A DNA stretch of 5,336 nt, taken from Flavobacteriales bacterium UBA5939 (GTDB taxonomy: Bacteria > Bacteroidota > Bacteroidia > Flavobacteriales > Schleiferiaceae). Of the stretch, positions 1 to 5,336 are shown one piece after another. Every line of letters begins with the position of its first letter. Within the stretch, counting starts at the first letter, position 1. Made by a program: the position numbers and the translations under genes. The notes under the pieces were generated by a model that did no database searches, was not told the origin of the DNA, and was given only the letters and a program-made list of their open reading frames with translations. Location of the stretch: positions 619 to 5,954 of the forward strand of contig DJCX01000135.1 in NCBI GenBank assembly GCA_002430755.1. Reading direction: 5' to 3'.

Positions 1-1208
1 GCCTTCGAGTTGATCAACTCAATCAAGCGCTTGATGATTTCAATAATATCGCCTTTTGTCAATACCTGAGAATCTTCGTCAGAACCTTCGTACAATTTCT
101 TGTTCAAACGGTAACGACCTACCTCACCTAGAGAGTAGCGCTGCTCAGAGAAGAACAGTTTGTCGATAATACCACGAGCTGTTTCTTCATCAGGCGGTTC
201 CGCATTACGCAACTGACGGTAGATGTGCTCTACAGCCTCTTTCTCCGTATTCGTTGGATCCTTCTGGAGGGTATTGTGGATGATCGCGAAGTCTGAAGAT
301 GCAATATCTTCTTTATGAAGAAGGATAGTACTTACTTCAGCATCAAGGATTTCTTCAGTGTGTTCTTTATCAAGAATCGTATCGCGGTCCAAAATAACCT
401 CGTTACGCTCGATAGATACAACTTCACCAGTATCCTCATCTACGAAATCTTCAATCCACGTCTTCAATACTCTCGCAGCAAGTTTGCGACCAATAGAACG
501 CTTAAGTGCGGCTTTGCTCACTTTAACTTCTTCTGCAAGGTCGAAGATTTCAAGAATGTCTTTGTCTCTTTCGTAACCGATCGAACGAAGTAGCGTCGTT
601 ACAGGCAACTTTTTCTTACGGTCGATGTATGCATACATCACTTGGTTGATATCCGTAGCGAATTCAATCCAAGATCCTTTAAACGGAATAATACGGGCTG
701 AATAGAGTTTAGTTCCGTTTGCATGGTACGACTGACCGAAGAAAACACCTGGTGAACGGTGCAACTGACTCACAATAATACGCTCAGCACCGTTTACGAT
801 AAAGGTGCCTCGTGGAGACATATAAGGGATGGTTCCTAGATACACGTCTTGAACAATCGTTTCAAAATCTTCGTGCTCTGGATCCGTACAGTACAATTTT
901 AGACGCGCCTTCAATGGAACACAGAATGTCAAGCCACGCTCGATACATTCGCGCTCTGAATAACGCGGTGGATCTACAAAGTAGTCCAAGAACTCAAGAA
1001 CGAAGTTGTTTCTTGAATCCGAAATAGGGAAATTTTCCGCAAATACGCGGTGAAGACCTTCTTCTGATCTTTCTGATGGCTTCGTCTCAATCTGGAAGAA
1101 GTCCATAAAGCTCTTCAACTGAATGTCTAGAAAGTCCGGAAATGCCGTCTTAATAGCAGTTGATGAGAAGTTGATTCGCTCCTGTGGAGCATTAATTTGG
1201 TTTACCAT
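1..1208 (-). CDS. rpoB: RNA polymerase beta subunit, N-terminal 402 codons (3' end beyond the window)
   Basis: This gene encodes the beta subunit of the DNA-dependent RNA polymerase core, which with beta' forms the catalytic cleft. The visible part covers the N-terminal protrusion and lobe region. Seen directly: the protein begins MVNQINAPQERINF. Residues 138–157 (VNGAERIIVSQLHRSPGVFF) are the near-invariant beta motif. Residues 172–201 (ARIIPFKGSW through the IDRKKKLP stretch) and 336–367 (AEPPDEETAR to EVGRYR) match conserved beta blocks. The frame stays open to the window edge, and the rest of the gene, roughly two thirds by family length, lies outside. The start at 1208 is the first ATG after an in-frame TAA about 20 nt upstream. 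No Shine-Dalgarno sequence precedes it, only GGGCTGAA. It follows rplL across a 91-nt gap containing a terminator-like hairpin, so its transcription is probably attenuated relative to the ribosomal protein genes. The rifampicin-binding region is not in the window. Identity is very secure. Confidence 0.98.
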   Translation of the reverse strand, partial: MVNQINAPQERINFSSTAIKTAFPDFLDIQLKSFMDFFQIETKPSERSEEGLHRVFAENFPISDSRNNFVLEFLDYFVDPPRYSERECIERGLTFCVPLKARLKLYCTDPEHEDFETIVQDVYLGTIPYMSPRGTFIVNGAERIIVSQLHRSPGVFFGQSYHANGTKLYSARIIPFKGSWIEFATDINQVMYAYIDRKKKLPVTTLLRSIGYERDKDILEIFDLAEEVKVSKAALKRSIGRKLAARVLKTWIEDFVDEDTGEVVSIERNEVILDRDTILDKEHTEEILDAEVSTILLHKEDIASSDFAIIHNTLQKDPTNTEKEAVEHIYRQLRNAEPPDEETARGIIDKLFFSEQRYSLGEVGRYRLNKKLYEGSDEDSQVLTKGDIIEIIKRLIELINSK

Positions 1209-1234
1209 TTCAGCCCAAAATGTTAATTAAACAC

Positions 1235-1277
1235 AAAAAGGTTTAGGTCTAAGGGGACCTCCCCAAAGACCTAAACC
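1235..1277 (-). terminator. Intrinsic terminator or attenuator between rplL and rpoB
   Basis: On the minus strand the arm GGTTTAGGTCT (1277–1267) is perfectly complementary to AGACCTAAACC (1250–1240). Inside this 11-bp stem lie two opposed T·T pairs and then a GGGG/CCCC stem closed by a 4-nt AGGT loop. The stem is followed at once by TTTTTGTGTTT (1239–1229). A long GC-containing stem followed by a U-rich tract is the classic form of a Rho-independent terminator. Because rpoB is essential and has no obvious promoter of its own in this gap, partial read-through is more likely than complete termination. In E. coli the same gap carries an attenuator and an RNase III cleavage site, so an RNA-processing role is an alternative. 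The structure is seen in the sequence; its activity is inferred. Confidence 0.8.
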
Positions 1278-1299
1278 GGATAACCTAGCAGGTGATCAA

Positions 1300-1677
1300 T
1301 TACTTGATCTCTACTTCAGCACCAGCCTCTTCAAGCTGTGCTTTCAAAGCTTCTGCTTCGTCTTTTGATACGCCTTCCTTCAATGCAGCAGGTGCGCTAT
1401 CTACTTTTTCTTTCGCTTCTTTCAAGCCAAGTCCAGTCATTTCCTTAACAAGCTTAACTACAGCAAGTTTAGAACCGCCAGCAGCTTTCAAGATTACGTC
1501 GAACTCAGTTTGCTCGTCGCCACCGCCAGCTTCGCCGCCAGCTGCAGGACCAGCAACAGCTACTGCAGCAGCAGCCGGCTCGATGCCATGTTCTTCTTTC
1601 AAGTAATCTGCCAATTCAGATACTTCTTTCACTGTCAAGTTTACTAGAGCATCGCCCAATTCTTTGATATCAGCCAT
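1300..1677 (-). CDS. rplL: 50S ribosomal protein L7/L12 (bL12)
   Basis: This is the multi-copy acidic stalk protein of the large subunit, which recruits translational GTPases such as EF-Tu and EF-G and stimulates GTP hydrolysis. The 125-residue length is typical. Seen directly: an N-terminal dimerisation and L10-binding helical domain at about residues 1–31; an Ala/Gly-rich flexible hinge at about 34–53 (PAAAAVAVAGPAAGGEAGGG); and a C-terminal domain from about residue 56, with EFDVILKAAG, KLAVVKLVKEMTGLGLKEAK and a final AGAEVEIK. It begins MADIKELGDALVNL. The start is preceded by an A/T-rich run (TTTTACTAAAA) with no Shine-Dalgarno sequence. rplJ, encoding its stalk partner L10, lies 51 nt upstream. 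A terminator-like hairpin follows downstream, which fits the need for several L12 copies per ribosome. Its stop codon overlaps the loop of a small hairpin (1294–1309). Confidence 0.98.
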   Translation of the reverse strand: MADIKELGDALVNLTVKEVSELADYLKEEHGIEPAAAAVAVAGPAAGGEAGGGDEQTEFDVILKAAGGSKLAVVKLVKEMTGLGLKEAKEKVDSAPAALKEGVSKDEAEALKAQLEEAGAEVEIK

Positions 1678-1728
1678 TTTTAGTAAAATTTAAAAAGTTT
1701 AATTCTTAGTTATTTGTTATTCAAGGAA

Positions 1729-2250
1729 TTACGCGTTGCGCTCTTCCAAAGTTTTTAGGAGACCAGCAAGGCTTCCACCGGCACTTTGAAGTGCAGAAAC
1801 AACGTTTTTCGCAGGGCTCTGGAGCAATGTTAATACATCTCCAATCAACTCTTCTTTAGACTTGATTGCAGTTAACATTTCCAAGTTTTCATCACCTACG
1901 TAAACGCTTTCTTCAATCCAAGCGCCTTTCAAAACTGGCTTGTCGTTCTTCTTACGGAACTCTTTAATGAGTTTCGCAGGAGCGTTACCAGCTTCAGCAA
2001 GCATTATACTAGTGTTTCCTTTCAATACGTCGTAAAGACCATCAAAGTCTTTCTCAGACGCATCCATAGCTCTCTTGAGCAACGTGTTCTTAACTACTGT
2101 CAACTTGATACCTTTACCAAAGCTCGCTCTGCGCAAGCTAGAAGTAGTATCAGCATCTAGTGCTTCGATATCCGCCAAGTAAATTGTTGGAGTATCGTTA
2201 AGAATAGTTGTTAGCTCTTCGATTTGAGTAAGTTTATCTTCTCTTGTCAT
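1729..2250 (-). CDS. rplJ: 50S ribosomal protein L10 (uL10)
   Basis: L10 forms the base of the L7/L12 stalk, anchoring L12 dimers through its C-terminal helix and contacting 23S rRNA next to L11. The protein has 173 residues, against about 165 in E. coli. Seen directly: an N-terminal RNA-binding domain with the typical YLADIEALDADTTSSLRRA and LTVVKNTLLKRAM blocks at residues 24–62; the middle KGNTSIMLAE and KPVLKGAWIE segments; and a C-terminal helical tail (AGGSLAGLLKTLEERNA) that binds L12. The start is supported by GAGGA (2262–2258) 7 nt upstream of the ATG, the only clear Shine-Dalgarno sequence in the window. It lies 20 nt after rplA and 51 nt before rplL. In many bacteria L10, with L12, represses its own message. 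The 20-nt leader here is too short for the known L10-leader type of RNA, so any such site would have to lie elsewhere. Confidence 0.97.
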   Translation of the reverse strand: MTREDKLTQIEELTTILNDTPTIYLADIEALDADTTSSLRRASFGKGIKLTVVKNTLLKRAMDASEKDFDGLYDVLKGNTSIMLAEAGNAPAKLIKEFRKKNDKPVLKGAWIEESVYVGDENLEMLTAIKSKEELIGDVLTLLQSPAKNVVSALQSAGGSLAGLLKTLEERNA

Positions 2251-2257
2251 GATGCTT

Positions 2258-2262
2258 TCCTC
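2258..2262 (-). promoter_or_regulatory. Shine-Dalgarno sequence of rplJ
   Basis: The transcript reads GAGGA, then 7 nt, then the rplJ ATG. The spacing and match are those of a good ribosome binding site. It stands out because the other complete genes here start after A-rich or unremarkable sequence, as is usual in Bacteroidota, where Shine-Dalgarno pairing is little used. Confidence 0.6.
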
Positions 2263-2270
2263 GTTTAAGA

Positions 2271-2963
2271 TTATGAAACTGACTTAGCATCTACAGCAAT
2301 ACCCGGAGACATTGTTGAAGACATGTATACAGATTTCATGTACGTACCCTTCGCCGAAGACGGCTTGAGTTTGTTCAATGTTCTGATTAATTCTTCAGCA
2401 TTCTCTTGAATCTTTGCTGCGTCAAAAGACACCTTACCTACCGCTGCGTGAACTATACCGTAACGATCTACTTTAAAGTCGATCTTACCAGCTTTTACTT
2501 CACCTACAGCTTTTGCTACATCCATAGTAACGGTACCAGACTTAGGATTCGGCATCAAGCCACGAGGACCCAATACACGACCCAAAGGTCCAATCTTACC
2601 CATTACTGAAGGCATTGTAACGATCACGTCAATGTCCGTCCAACCGCCTTTGATTTTCTCGATGAACTCATCAAGGCCCGCGTAATCAGCACCTGCTGCT
2701 TTTGCTTCTTCCACCTTATCTGGTGTTACTAAAGCCAAAACACGTACGCTCTTACCAGTTCCGTGAGGAAGACTTACCACGCCACGAACCATTTGGTTTG
2801 CTTTACGTGGGTCCACACCCAAACGAACTGCTAAGTTAACAGATGCATCAAACTTAGTACAGTTTACCTCTTTTACTAAGGTCGCTGCTTCGCTTACAGA
2901 GTATACTTTACCCTTTTCAAGTTTAGCGAGCGCGTTTTTCATGTTTTTCGTCAATTTTGCCAT
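2271..2963 (-). CDS. rplA: 50S ribosomal protein L1 (uL1)
   Basis: L1 binds 23S rRNA to form the mobile L1 stalk that guides deacylated tRNA out of the E site. In several bacteria it also represses translation of its own operon by binding a copy of its rRNA site in the L11–L1 mRNA. The length of 230 residues is close to the family norm of about 230–235. Seen directly: the family signature LGRVLGPRGLMPNPKSGTV at residues 127–145; the middle domain at about residues 68–159, inserted into the split RNA-binding domain; and the usual C-terminal block containing KGTYMKSVYMSSTMSPGI at about 205–222. The start MAKLTKNMKNAL matches the family. The ATG lies 16 nt after the rplK stop, preceded by AGTTTGAAGCA with no Shine-Dalgarno sequence, so translation may be coupled to rplK. 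Nothing is odd in the gene itself. Confidence 0.98.
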   Translation of the reverse strand: MAKLTKNMKNALAKLEKGKVYSVSEAATLVKEVNCTKFDASVNLAVRLGVDPRKANQMVRGVVSLPHGTGKSVRVLALVTPDKVEEAKAAGADYAGLDEFIEKIKGGWTDIDVIVTMPSVMGKIGPLGRVLGPRGLMPNPKSGTVTMDVAKAVGEVKAGKIDFKVDRYGIVHAAVGKVSFDAAKIQENAEELIRTLNKLKPSSAKGTYMKSVYMSSTMSPGIAVDAKSVS

Positions 2964-2979
2964 TGCTTCAAACTTTTAA

Positions 2980-3417
2980 TTAAAACGGCTTCTCGCCTGT
3001 AACAGTTATACCCATACTTCTTGCAGTACCAGCAATCATAGACATTGCTGATTCAACGGTAAAACAGTTCAAATCAACCATTTTATCCTCTGCAATCTTG
3101 CGAACAGCATCCCAAGTAACTTTAGCAACTTTACTACGGTTAGGCTCTGATGATCCCTTCTTGATCTTAGCAGCATCCAACAATTGAACCGCCGCTGGAG
3201 GTGTCTTAACGATGAAGTCGAAGCTCTTATCTGCATACACAGAAATTACTACCGGCAACACCTGTCCCATTTTGTCCTGTGAACGAGCATTAAACTGCTT
3301 ACAGAACTCCATGATGTTGACACCCGCAGCACCCAATGCTGGACCTACAGGAGGAGAAGGGTTAGCTTGGCCACCACGGACCTGAAGCTTTACTACTTTA
3401 CTAACCTCTTTTGCCAT
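2980..3417 (-). CDS. rplK: 50S ribosomal protein L11 (uL11)
   Basis: L11 binds the GTPase-associated region of 23S rRNA at the base of the L7/L12 stalk. It takes part in factor-dependent GTP hydrolysis, in the stringent response through RelA-type enzymes, and in thiostrepton action. The protein has 145 residues, slightly longer than the 142 of E. coli because of a short GEKPF tail. Seen directly: the proline-rich N-terminal motif NPSPPVGPALGAAGVNIMEFC at residues 19–39, which forms the switch region; KTPPAAVQLL at 71–80; and the C-terminal RNA-binding domain ending with GTARSMGITV at 130–139. It begins the rplK–rplA–rplJ–rplL series after a 94-nt spacer behind nusG, the likeliest place for a leader or promoter. 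The ATG is preceded by AATAACAAGAA, without a Shine-Dalgarno sequence. Confidence 0.98.
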   Translation of the reverse strand: MAKEVSKVVKLQVRGGQANPSPPVGPALGAAGVNIMEFCKQFNARSQDKMGQVLPVVISVYADKSFDFIVKTPPAAVQLLDAAKIKKGSSEPNRSKVAKVTWDAVRKIAEDKMVDLNCFTVESAMSMIAGTARSMGITVTGEKPF

Positions 3418-3511
3418 TTCTTGTTATTACTATTTAGCGTTGTTGTTGTGGCCGTCTCTCTAGTTGGAAGCATGAAAAACGAACCTATATATAGTCTCAC
3501 ATCTATATCAA

Positions 3512-4060
3512 TTATAACTTCTCCACTTCCGTGAAGCTCAACTCAACAGGAGTCTTACGACCGAAGATTTTAACAGTAACCTCCAGTTTTTGTTTCTCCT
3601 CGTTGATTTTCTCAATGGTCGCATCAAATGTGCTGAATGGACCATTGATCACTTTTACCGTCTCACCCACTGTAAATGGAATCAACAGCATTGCAGCATT
3701 TTCAGCCTCTCTATCTACTTCTCCGAGCAGACGACTTACTTCTGATGCACGCATCGGTGAAGGATCTCCACCTTTAACATTTGACAAGAACCCTATCACA
3801 TTAGGAAGGTTCTTTATCATGTGACTTACCTCACCTGTAAGCGTCGTTTCAACGTACATGTATCCTGGAGTCTTGGTCTTCTCTTTGATGACTTTCTTAC
3901 CGTTGCGCACTTGCACAACCTTCTCCATAGGGATTACAATCTGACCAACGAGATCGCTCATGCCTGCATGCGCCATCTCCTTTTCGATGTAAGTCTTGGT
4001 TTTGTGTTCTTGACCGCTAATAGTGCGGAGAACGTACCATTTCATTCCAGTATCTGACAT
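3512..4060 (-). CDS. nusG: Transcription termination/antitermination protein NusG
   Basis: NusG binds the clamp of RNA polymerase through its N-terminal domain, modulating pausing and elongation. Its KOW domain contacts Rho or ribosomal protein S10. The length of 182 residues agrees with the family. Seen directly: the NGN domain from MKWYVLRTISGQEHK (residues 6–20) through KTPGYMYVE (63–71) and the PNVIGFL block (86–92); a linker; then the C-terminal KOW domain, GETVKVINGPFSTF at 132–145, ending FGRKTPVELSFTEVEKL. The complete NGN plus KOW form, and the position beside secE, argue for housekeeping NusG over a specialised paralogue such as the UpxY family. The ATG at 4060 gives MSDTGMKWYVL. 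The second Met (residue 6) would also leave the domain intact, but the first lies only 2 nt after the secE stop, which suggests coupled translation. Confidence 0.98.
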   Translation of the reverse strand: MSDTGMKWYVLRTISGQEHKTKTYIEKEMAHAGMSDLVGQIVIPMEKVVQVRNGKKVIKEKTKTPGYMYVETTLTGEVSHMIKNLPNVIGFLSNVKGGDPSPMRASEVSRLLGEVDREAENAAMLLIPFTVGETVKVINGPFSTFDATIEKINEEKQKLEVTVKIFGRKTPVELSFTEVEKL

Positions 4061-4062
4061 GA

Positions 4063-4257
4063 TTATCCGAAAATTGAATACACAAACTCAAGCACTGTTG
4101 AGATTGCTTTGTCCATACCAAATACTACTAGCGAAAAGATGATAGTTCCTATGATTACGAGAACTGTGCTCTTTTGTAGTTCACCCAATGAAGGCCAAGT
4201 TGCTTTTACTGCAAACTCGTTCCAAGAATCTTGTAGTGATGTAATTATTTTGCTCAT
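4063..4257 (-). CDS. secE: Preprotein translocase subunit SecE
   Basis: SecE is the small essential subunit of the SecYEG channel in the inner membrane, clamping the two halves of SecY. The 64-residue protein is of the short single-span kind common outside gammaproteobacteria. Seen directly: an amphipathic cytoplasmic stretch at residues 1–29 with the conserved VKATWPS segment (17–23, holding the Trp-Pro pair), then one hydrophobic membrane segment at about residues 31–48 (TVLVIIGTIIFSLVVFGM), and a short tail ending FVYSIFG. I chose the ATG at 4257 (MSKIITSLQDSW). The frame is open to an earlier ATG at 4302, but that would place 15 extra codons across the tRNA-Trp gene and give a tail unlike the family. 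The chosen ATG is preceded by GAGATAAAAAG, an A-rich Bacteroidota-like start. nusG follows after 2 nt, the classic secE–nusG pair. Confidence 0.95.
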   Translation of the reverse strand: MSKIITSLQDSWNEFAVKATWPSLGELQKSTVLVIIGTIIFSLVVFGMDKAISTVLEFVYSIFG

Positions 4258-4272
4258 CTTTTTATCTCTTTG

Positions 4273-4343
4273 CACGGGCACAAGGATTCGAACCCTGATC
4301 AACGGTTTTGGAGACCGCTATTCTACCATTGAACTATGCCCGT
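4273..4343 (-). tRNA. trpT: tRNA-Trp (anticodon CCA)
   Basis: The 71-nt minus-strand sequence folds into a full cloverleaf. The acceptor stem is ACGGGCA paired with TGCCCGT. The D stem is GTTC/GAAT with loop AATGGTA. The anticodon stem GCGGT/ACCGT carries the loop CTCCAAA, giving anticodon CCA (4310–4308). The variable loop is TGAT, and the T stem CAGGG/CCTTG carries loop TTCGAAT. The discriminator base is G, as expected for bacterial tRNA-Trp. The following bases are CAA, so the CCA tail is not encoded and must be added by tRNA nucleotidyltransferase. It lies between tuf and secE, 11 nt after a hairpin and 15 nt before the secE ATG. It is therefore probably cut out of a longer transcript by RNase P at its 5' end and a 3' processing nuclease. 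There is no room for a separate promoter after the hairpin. Confidence 0.97.
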
Positions 4344-4354
4344 ATGTAGGCAGA

Positions 4355-4382
4355 AAGGCACCTCCTAAAAAGGAGGCACCTT
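4355..4382 (-). terminator. Strong hairpin after tuf, possible partial terminator
   Basis: The minus-strand arm AAGGTGCCTCCT (4382–4371) pairs with AGGAGGTGCCTT (4366–4355) around a TTTT loop, giving a 12-bp stem that includes two G·U wobbles. On the plus strand the same two positions would be C·A mismatches, so the structure favours a minus-strand transcript. The tract after the stem is only TTTCTG, including the last two paired Ts, which is a weak U-run. It could terminate part of the tuf transcription, protect the tuf mRNA 3' end after tRNA processing, or both. Confidence 0.6.
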
Positions 4383-4412
4383 AACTACCTTGTGGTTATT
4401 CAGTCGAGTGTA

Positions 4413-5336
4413 TTACTCGATGATCTCAGTTACCTGACCAGCACCTACTGTACGACCACCTTCACGGATTGCGAAACGCAAACCAGTGTTAACAGCAACA
4501 TTTGCGATCAGCTCAACAGTGATGCTCAAGTTATCACCTGGCATTACCATTTCAACACCGTCTGGAAGGTGAATTTCACCTGTTACATCAGTTGTACGTA
4601 GGTAGAACTGTGGACGGTATTTGTTGTGGAATGGAGTGTGACGACCACCTTCCTCTTTTTTCAAAACATAAACCTCTGCTTTGAACTTTTTATGAGGAGT
4701 GATTGAACCTGGCTTACAGATTACCATACCACGACGGATTTCAGACTTCTCGATACCACGTAGAAGGATACCTACATTATCTCCAGCTTCACCCGTATCC
4801 AAAATCTTACGGAACATTTCAACACCCGTAATCGTTGAAGTCAATTTTTCGTCACCGAAACCGATGATTTCTACTGCTTCACCTGTGTTTGCAACACCAG
4901 TCTCGATACGACCAGTTGCTACAGTACCACGACCAGTAATTGAGAATACATCCTCGATTGGCATTAGGAATGGCTTATCGCGATCACGCTCTGGCTCTTC
5001 GATCCATGCATCAACTGCTTCCATCAATTCCATGATAGTGTCAACCCACTTCTGCTCTCCGTTCAAACCACCTAGGGCAGAACCTTGGATAACTGGAGTG
5101 TTATCACCATCGTACTCGTAGAATGAAAGTAGATCACGAACTTCCATGTCTACCAATTCCATCAATTCTTCGTCATCAACCATGTCCGCTTTGTTCAAGA
5201 ACACAACGATACGTGGAATACCGACCTGACGGCCTAGTAGGATGTGCTCACGCGTTTGTGGCATTGGACCATCCGTAGCAGCTACTACAAGGATAGCACC
5301 GTCCATCTGAGCAGCACCAGTTACCATGTTCTTCAC
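4413..5336 (-). CDS. tuf: Elongation factor Tu, C-terminal 307 residues (5' end beyond the window)
   Basis: EF-Tu is the GTPase that carries aminoacyl-tRNA to the ribosomal A site. The visible protein starts inside the G domain, at VKNMVTGAAQMDGAILVV. By comparison with E. coli EF-Tu, about 87 N-terminal residues are missing, with the P-loop, switch I and DCPGH motif. Seen directly, numbered from the window edge: the guanine-specificity motif NKAD at 48–51 and the SAL motif at 86–88; domain 2 from about residue 120 (DKPFLMPIEDVFSITGRGTV, GRIETG); and domain 3 from about 215 (HKKFKAEVYVL, GGRHTPFHNKYRPQFYLRTTDVTG), ending REGGRTVGAGQVTEIIE. The first codon visible is GTG encoding an internal Val, not a start. 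The TAA is followed by a strong hairpin and then tRNA-Trp. Whether the genome has a second tuf copy cannot be told from here. Confidence 0.98.
   Translation of the reverse strand: MKNMVTGAAQMDGAILVVAATDGPMPQTREHILLGRQVGIPRIVVFLNKADMVDDEELMELVDMEVRDLLSFYEYDGDNTPVIQGSALGGLNGEQKWVDTIMELMEAVDAWIEEPERDRDKPFLMPIEDVFSITGRGTVATGRIETGVANTGEAVEIIGFGDEKLTSTITGVEMFRKILDTGEAGDNVGILLRGIEKSEIRRGMVICKPGSITPHKKFKAEVYVLKKEEGGRHTPFHNKYRPQFYLRTTDVTGEIHLPDGVEMVMPGDNLSITVELIANVAVNTGLRFAIREGGRTVGAGQVTEIIE

Noticed and set aside
315..593. Plus-strand frames opposite rpoB, here and at 358–576 and 812–1027.
   Set aside because: They are antisense shadows of the conserved RpoB coding sequence.
1292..1606. A 104-codon plus-strand frame rich in Ala and Ser.
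   Set aside because: It is the reverse complement of rplL; its composition mirrors the Ala/Gly hinge and it resembles no known protein.
1678..1728. The rplJ–rplL gap as a regulatory element.
   Set aside because: It is AT-rich with no convincing hairpin, promoter match or repeat that I could find by eye.
2974..2985. The palindrome TTTTAATTAAAA across the rplK stop.
   Set aside because: All A/T, with at most four weak pairs once a loop is allowed; expected by chance in an AT-rich gap.
4063..4302. A longer secE reading frame of 79 codons starting at 4302.
   Set aside because: The extra 15 codons run through the tRNA-Trp gene and do not look like SecE; the ATG at 4257 gives the family-typical N terminus.
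4699..5121. A 140-codon plus-strand frame.
   Set aside because: It lies wholly opposite the strongly conserved tuf coding sequence and has no protein-like features.
5334..5336. GTG at the window edge as a tuf start codon.
   Set aside because: It encodes an internal Val of the conserved VKNMVTGAAQMDGA block; the true start lies outside the window.
1..5336. A previously undescribed system such as a defence island, mobile element or novel RNA.
   Set aside because: All nine genes are conserved housekeeping genes in a well-known order with tight spacing, and no unexplained coding sequence or repeat remains.

Overview
The window is a compact stretch of core translation and transcription genes, all on the minus strand. 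Read in transcription order, from high to low coordinates, it holds tuf (5' end cut off), tRNA-Trp, secE, nusG, rplK, rplA, rplJ, rplL and rpoB (3' end cut off). Every protein is full length for its family apart from the two edge genes. No mobile element, CRISPR array, phage gene or plus-strand gene is supported.

The organism is most likely a member of the Bacteroidota, perhaps of the Cytophagia type. The reasons are the tuf–trpT–secE–nusG–rplKAJL–rpoB order, a short single-span SecE, A-rich translation starts mostly without Shine-Dalgarno sequences, and the general character of the EF-Tu and RpoB sequences. The phylum is a reasonable inference; the class is a guess that needs a database search.

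Region by region: 5336–4413 encodes the last 307 residues of EF-Tu. The tuf–secE spacer holds a strong 12-bp hairpin (4382–4355) and then the tRNA-Trp gene (4343–4273, anticodon CCA, no encoded 3' CCA). secE and nusG follow, separated by 2 nt. A 94-nt spacer precedes rplK and is the best place for an internal promoter or an L1-type autoregulatory site, although no clear motif is visible. rplK, rplA and rplJ are packed with 16–20 nt gaps, and rplL follows after a 51-nt AT-rich gap. A 91-nt gap separates rplL from rpoB. It contains a long hairpin followed by a T-rich tract (1277–1235), which looks like an intrinsic terminator used as an attenuator. The first 402 codons of rpoB fill the rest.

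The genes belong together functionally. EF-Tu delivers aminoacyl-tRNA. L11, L10 and L7/L12 form the factor-binding stalk base and stalk, and L1 forms the opposite stalk at the E site. NusG links RNA polymerase to elongation control and translation, RpoB is the polymerase beta subunit, and SecE is the essential small subunit of the protein-export channel. I found no sign of a new biological system. The parts worth a second look are the intergenic RNA structures that could set the ratio of stalk protein to polymerase and of EF-Tu to downstream genes.
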